A program made the position numbers and the translations under genes. A stretch of 36,241 bases of DNA, from positions 1 through 36,241 of the forward strand of contig NZ_JAAXKZ010000055.1 in assembly GCF_012911875.1 (NCBI RefSeq). Direction: 5' to 3'. The DNA is from Pseudonocardia bannensis. GTDB lineage: Bacteria; Actinomycetota; Actinomycetes; Mycobacteriales; Pseudonocardiaceae. Of the stretch, positions 33,449-36,241 are shown one piece after another. The notes under the pieces were generated by a model. The model searched no databases and was not told the origin of the DNA. It saw only the letters and a list, made by a program, of their open reading frames with translations. Every line of letters starts with the position of its first letter. Within the stretch, counting starts at the first letter, position 1.

Positions 33449-33836
33449 CGGGCAGTGACGATCACAGACCTACACCATCACCCGAACGGGACACGCCGGG
33501 CCGACCACCTCTTCTGAGCCAGAGCCGAAGATCAGACAGTCCCGACCATGTCCGTTTCGTCCCCTTGCTGACGCCGGATACGGGCTGTTGTCCGAGGTTG
33601 AACCCGCCACTTCGTCAGCCCAATCGGGGGGTCGCCGCCTGCATGTGTTGAAGAGTTGCTAAGATTCGCAATCATTGGTTCACGCGGCCGGTGGCCGGGC
33701 TGTTCCATGGTTCTTCAAGTACGCGTGAAGCCTTGCCAGCGAGGAGTCGGTACGTGACGGCATTCCTGACGGTGTCGACCAGTCGCCGGGACGAGTGCTG
33801 CGGCGGGCCATGCGGTGACCGAAGGGGGCAGTGGAC
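33449..33836 (+). promoter_or_regulatory. Promoter/operator region of the ArsR-hydrogenase-like locus
   Basis: This is a 390-base region without a gene. TTGC-N8-GCAA (33656-33671) is an inverted repeat whose centre contains TAAGAT (33660-33665), a fair -10 box. A dyad over a -10 box is the usual way ArsR-family repressors act. The M. tuberculosis counterpart Rv0081 is known to regulate its own operon, so autoregulation is likely. Confidence 0.5.
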
Positions 33837-34199
33837 GTGAGCAGACCCCTGTATCAGCTGAAGGCGGAGTTCTTCAAGACGCTGGCGCATCCGGCCCGGA
33901 TTCGGGTGCTGGAGCTGCTGGTCGAACGTGAGCATGCGGTGGCGGAACTGCTGCCGGAGGTGGGAATCGAGCCGGCGAACCTGTCGCAGCAGTTGGCGGT
34001 GCTGCGCCGGGCCGGGCTGGTGGTGACCCGCAAGGAGGGCTCGACGGTGTACTACTCGCTGACCAGCCCCGAGGTCGCGGAGTTGCTGGCGGTAGCGCGG
34101 AAGATCTTGACGTCGGTGTTGACCGGTCAGGTCGAGTTGCTGGAGGACCTGCAGGGTCCCGGTGACCGGGTCGCCACGTCGCCGGCACGGCGACGCTGA
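33837..34199 (+). CDS. ArsR-family regulator, Rv0081-like
   Basis: This 120-residue winged-helix regulator closely resembles M. tuberculosis Rv0081 through most of its length: PLYQLKAEFFKTLAHPARIR, then VLELLVE, NLSQQLAVLRRAGLV and ELLAVARK. There are no obvious CxC metal-sensing cysteines. GTG at 33837 is nine bases after AAGGGGG; GTG at 33831 is too close. In M. tuberculosis the regulator heads the Rv0081-Rv0087 operon and is tied to the hypoxic response. The same gene order here supports orthology. The signal sensed is unknown. Confidence 0.9.
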   Translation: MSRPLYQLKAEFFKTLAHPARIRVLELLVEREHAVAELLPEVGIEPANLSQQLAVLRRAGLVVTRKEGSTVYYSLTSPEVAELLAVARKILTSVLTGQVELLEDLQGPGDRVATSPARRR

Positions 34200-34270
34200 G
34201 CTGCGGCCGTCCCGCCCGCCCTTCTCCCAGGCGGGATGGCCGCTTCCCTGTGATCGAAGGCGGTTCGTAG

Positions 34271-34759
34271 GTGGTGCTGGGTCTGTGGCGCAAGATTCGC
34301 GGCGTCGGGCCGGTGGCCGAGCCGCCGCCGCCCCGGCCCGACGGTGATCGGCCGGCGGTGGCGGCGGAGCTGGGCGGTTCGGTGCAGCTCCGCCACGTCG
34401 ACGCCGGTTCGTGCAACGGGTGCGAGGTGGAGCTCGGGTCGGCGTTCGGGCCGGTGTATGACGCCGAGCGGTACGGGGCCCGGTTGGTCGCCTCGCCCCG
34501 GCACGCCGATGCGTTGCTGGTGACGGGCCCGGTGACGCGGAACATGCAGGAGCCGCTGCGGCGCACCTACGACGCGGTGCCCGCGCCGAAGCTGGTCGTC
34601 GCGGTCGGGGACTGTGCCCGCAACTGCGGGGTGTTCGCCGGCGCGTACGGGGTGGCGGGCGCGGTGCGGGATGTGGTCCCGGTGGATCTGGAGGTGGCGG
34701 GCTGCCCGCCGCGGCCCGAGGCGATCGTCGAGGCGCTGCGCACCGTGACCGGTCGATGA
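34271..34759 (+). CDS. NuoB/HycG-like 4Fe-4S subunit, Rv0082-like
   Basis: This 162-residue protein resembles the small electron-transfer subunit of group 4 hydrogenases and complex I (NuoB, HycG). The cluster ligands are C48, C51 (SCNGCEVE), C115 (GDCARNCG) and C145 (GCPPRP). The start is GTG at 34271 (a second GTG follows directly). In its M. tuberculosis counterpart it is the first structural gene of a predicted formate-hydrogenlyase-like complex. The stop overlaps the next ATG. Whether the complex here has a NiFe site cannot be seen in this window. Confidence 0.88.
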   Translation: MVLGLWRKIRGVGPVAEPPPPRPDGDRPAVAAELGGSVQLRHVDAGSCNGCEVELGSAFGPVYDAERYGARLVASPRHADALLVTGPVTRNMQEPLRRTYDAVPAPKLVVAVGDCARNCGVFAGAYGVAGAVRDVVPVDLEVAGCPPRPEAIVEALRTVTGR

Positions 34760-36241
34760 GCCTGGTACAGGCGGGCCTCACCCTCGTGGTGGCCGTGGGC
34801 GCGCTCAGTGTGGTCGCGGCGCTGCTGGTTCCGCGGGCGACGCGCCCGGCAGCGGTAGGCGGGGGGATCGCGCTGTGCGGTGTGGCGGGCGTGGTGGCCG
34901 GGACGGCGGCACTGGCCGGGCAGGGGTGGTCGGTCGCGCTGCCGGGGCTGCTGCCGCTGGCGGGTGTGGTGCTCACGGTGGACGCGCTGGGCGGGGTGTT
35001 CCTGGCCGTCGTCGGTGCTGTCGCGGTGGCGGTGGGGATCTACGGGGTCGGGTATGCGCGCCACGGCCTGGACGGCCGCGGGGTGCAGGCGGTGCTGCCA
35101 CTGTTCGTGGTGGCGATGCTGCTGGTGCCGGCGGCGGGCAGCGTGGGCACCTTCTTGGTGTGCTGGGAGCTGATGGCGGTGGCGTCGCTGCTGCTGGTGC
35201 TCGCCGAGCACCATCGGCGCGACGAGGTGGCCTCGGCGGCCCGCTGGTATGCGGTGATGACGCACCTGGGGTTCGTGGCGATCCTGATCGGGCTGGTGGT
35301 GCTGGCCGCCCGCGCCGGGAACGACTCGTTCCCGGCGTTGCGCGCGGTCGCCGGGCAGCTCTCGCCGGGCACGGCGGGGCTGGTGTTCGTGCTGACCCTG
35401 ACGGGGTTCGCCTCCAAGGCCGGGATCGTGCCGCTGCACGCCTGGCTGCCGCGGGCCCACCCGGAGGCGCCCAGCCACGTGTCGGCGCTGATGTCGGCGG
35501 CGATGGTCACCATGGGCGTGTACGGGATCGTGCGGGTCGGGTTCGACCTGTTGGGCGGAGGGCCCCGCTGGTGGTGGCTGCTGGTGCTGGTGCTGGGCGC
35601 GGCCTCGGCGGTCTACGGGATCCTGCAGGCTGCGATCGGTACGGATCTCAAGCGGCTGCTGGGCTACTCGACCACCGAGAACATGGGGCTGGTCCTGATC
35701 GGGGTCGGCACCGGCGGGCTCTTCGCCGCGGCCGGGAACATGGTCCTGGCCGGTTTGGCGCTGACCGCCGCGCTGCTGCACGTGATCAACCACGCGGCGT
35801 TCAAGACGCTGCTGTTCCTGGCGGCGGGCTCGGTGCTGCACGCCACCGGCAGCCGGGACCTCGACGCCCTGGGCGGGCTGCGCACCGGGATGCCGGCCAC
35901 GACCGCGGCGTTCGGGCTCGGCGCGCTCGCCGGGTCGGCGCTGCCTCCGGGCACCGCGTTCGTCAGTGAGTGGCTGCTGCTGCAGGCTCTCGTCCATGGC
36001 CTGTCCGCGGGCGGGGTGTCCACGGCAATCGTGATGCCGCTCGCGGTGGCCACGGTGGCGCTGACCGCCGGGCTGGCGGTGGCGACGTTCGTCAAGGCCT
36101 TCGGGATCGGGTTCCTGGCCCGGCCCCGCTCCGCGGCGGCCGCGGCGGCCCGGGAGAGCCCGCCCAGCATGCTGGCCGGGATGGCCGTGGCCGGTGCGGG
36201 CTGCGTGGTGTTGGCGCTGCTCCCGGCGCTGGTGCTGCCGG
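34756..36241 (+). CDS. hyfB: Hydrogenase-4/complex I antiporter-like subunit HyfB (3' end outside window)
   Basis: At least 495 residues of a multi-helix membrane protein of the NuoL/MrpA/HyfB class. The proton-channel signatures are present: a glutamate in CWELMAVASLLL, lysine in GFASKAGIVPLHAWLPRAHP, lysine in GTDLKRLLGYST, and histidine and lysine in INHAAFKTLLFL. The ATG at 34756 overlaps the NuoB-like stop. It corresponds to Rv0083 in M. tuberculosis. It should pump ions, driven by the redox module of the complex. Further subunits are expected beyond the window. Confidence 0.92.
   Translation, partial: MSLVQAGLTLVVAVGALSVVAALLVPRATRPAAVGGGIALCGVAGVVAGTAALAGQGWSVALPGLLPLAGVVLTVDALGGVFLAVVGAVAVAVGIYGVGYARHGLDGRGVQAVLPLFVVAMLLVPAAGSVGTFLVCWELMAVASLLLVLAEHHRRDEVASAARWYAVMTHLGFVAILIGLVVLAARAGNDSFPALRAVAGQLSPGTAGLVFVLTLTGFASKAGIVPLHAWLPRAHPEAPSHVSALMSAAMVTMGVYGIVRVGFDLLGGGPRWWWLLVLVLGAASAVYGILQAAIGTDLKRLLGYSTTENMGLVLIGVGTGGLFAAAGNMVLAGLALTAALLHVINHAAFKTLLFLAAGSVLHATGSRDLDALGGLRTGMPATTAAFGLGALAGSALPPGTAFVSEWLLLQALVHGLSAGGVSTAIVMPLAVATVALTAGLAVATFVKAFGIGFLARPRSAAAAAARESPPSMLAGMAVAGAGCVVLALLPALVLP

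Noticed and set aside
1..36241. CRISPR array or tRNA/rRNA genes
   Set aside because: No regularly spaced repeats and no tRNA T-loop or anticodon-arm patterns were found by reading.

Overview
The window is about 36 kb of very GC-rich DNA with strong G/C third-position bias, frequent GTG/TTG starts and 4-base ATGA/GTGA gene overlaps. This fits an actinobacterium. The right edge carries a locus that closely resembles Mycobacterium tuberculosis Rv0081-Rv0083, and the left part carries an aromatic/alkene monooxygenase. A Pseudonocardiaceae-type soil actinomycete is my guess; that is inference, not something the sequence proves.

Region 1 (1-7523) is a complete four-component diiron monooxygenase operon in the order of toluene-4-monooxygenase and isoprene/alkene monooxygenases (hydroxylase alpha, gamma, Rieske ferredoxin, effector, hydroxylase beta, reductase). 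A zinc alcohol dehydrogenase follows and could oxidise the alcohol formed. A divergent PucR/CdaR-type regulator (cut by the window edge) lies upstream, and the shared intergenic region holds a perfect TGGGCC-N6-GGCCCA palindrome.

Region 2 (7524-9970) is a graveyard of insertion sequences: a C-terminal IS256-family fragment fused to a frameshifted IS110-family transposase. Upstream of the IS110 start is a 15-bp perfect inverted repeat that may be a relic of the IS110 bridge RNA. One small membrane-protein ORF follows.

Region 3 (9972-20678) is the most interesting part. One strand carries a family III CoA-transferase, an AccD/AccA-like carboxyltransferase fusion without any biotin partner, a carbamate kinase and a ring-opening amidohydrolase (cyanuric acid hydrolase/barbiturase family). 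Facing them across a bidirectional terminator is a DUF2877-FdrA-DUF1116 operon, the three-part transcarbamoylase known from E. coli oxamate metabolism (AllH/AllF/AllG). A PucR regulator is divergent from that operon. Together they suggest heterocycle ring opening, then phosphorolysis of the ureido acid to carbamoyl phosphate, then ATP synthesis by carbamate kinase, with the carbon skeleton passed to CoA chemistry.

Region 4 (20928-31988) supplies possible upstream steps: two paralogous FAD/2Fe-2S/molybdopterin hydroxylases, a CoxG-like membrane protein, a nitrilase-superfamily amidase and an aminohydrolase of the cytosine/guanine deaminase and triazine hydrolase type. A plausible but unproven reading is oxidative pyrimidine (uracil to barbiturate) or related N-heterocycle catabolism.

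Region 5 (31989-33450) holds further transposase relics (IS256, ISL3), so the heterocycle module is bracketed by dead mobile elements. Region 6 (33837-36241) is an ArsR-type regulator followed by a NuoB-like subunit and a HyfB-like antiporter subunit, the start of a hydrogenase-4/formate-hydrogenlyase-like complex that runs off the window.
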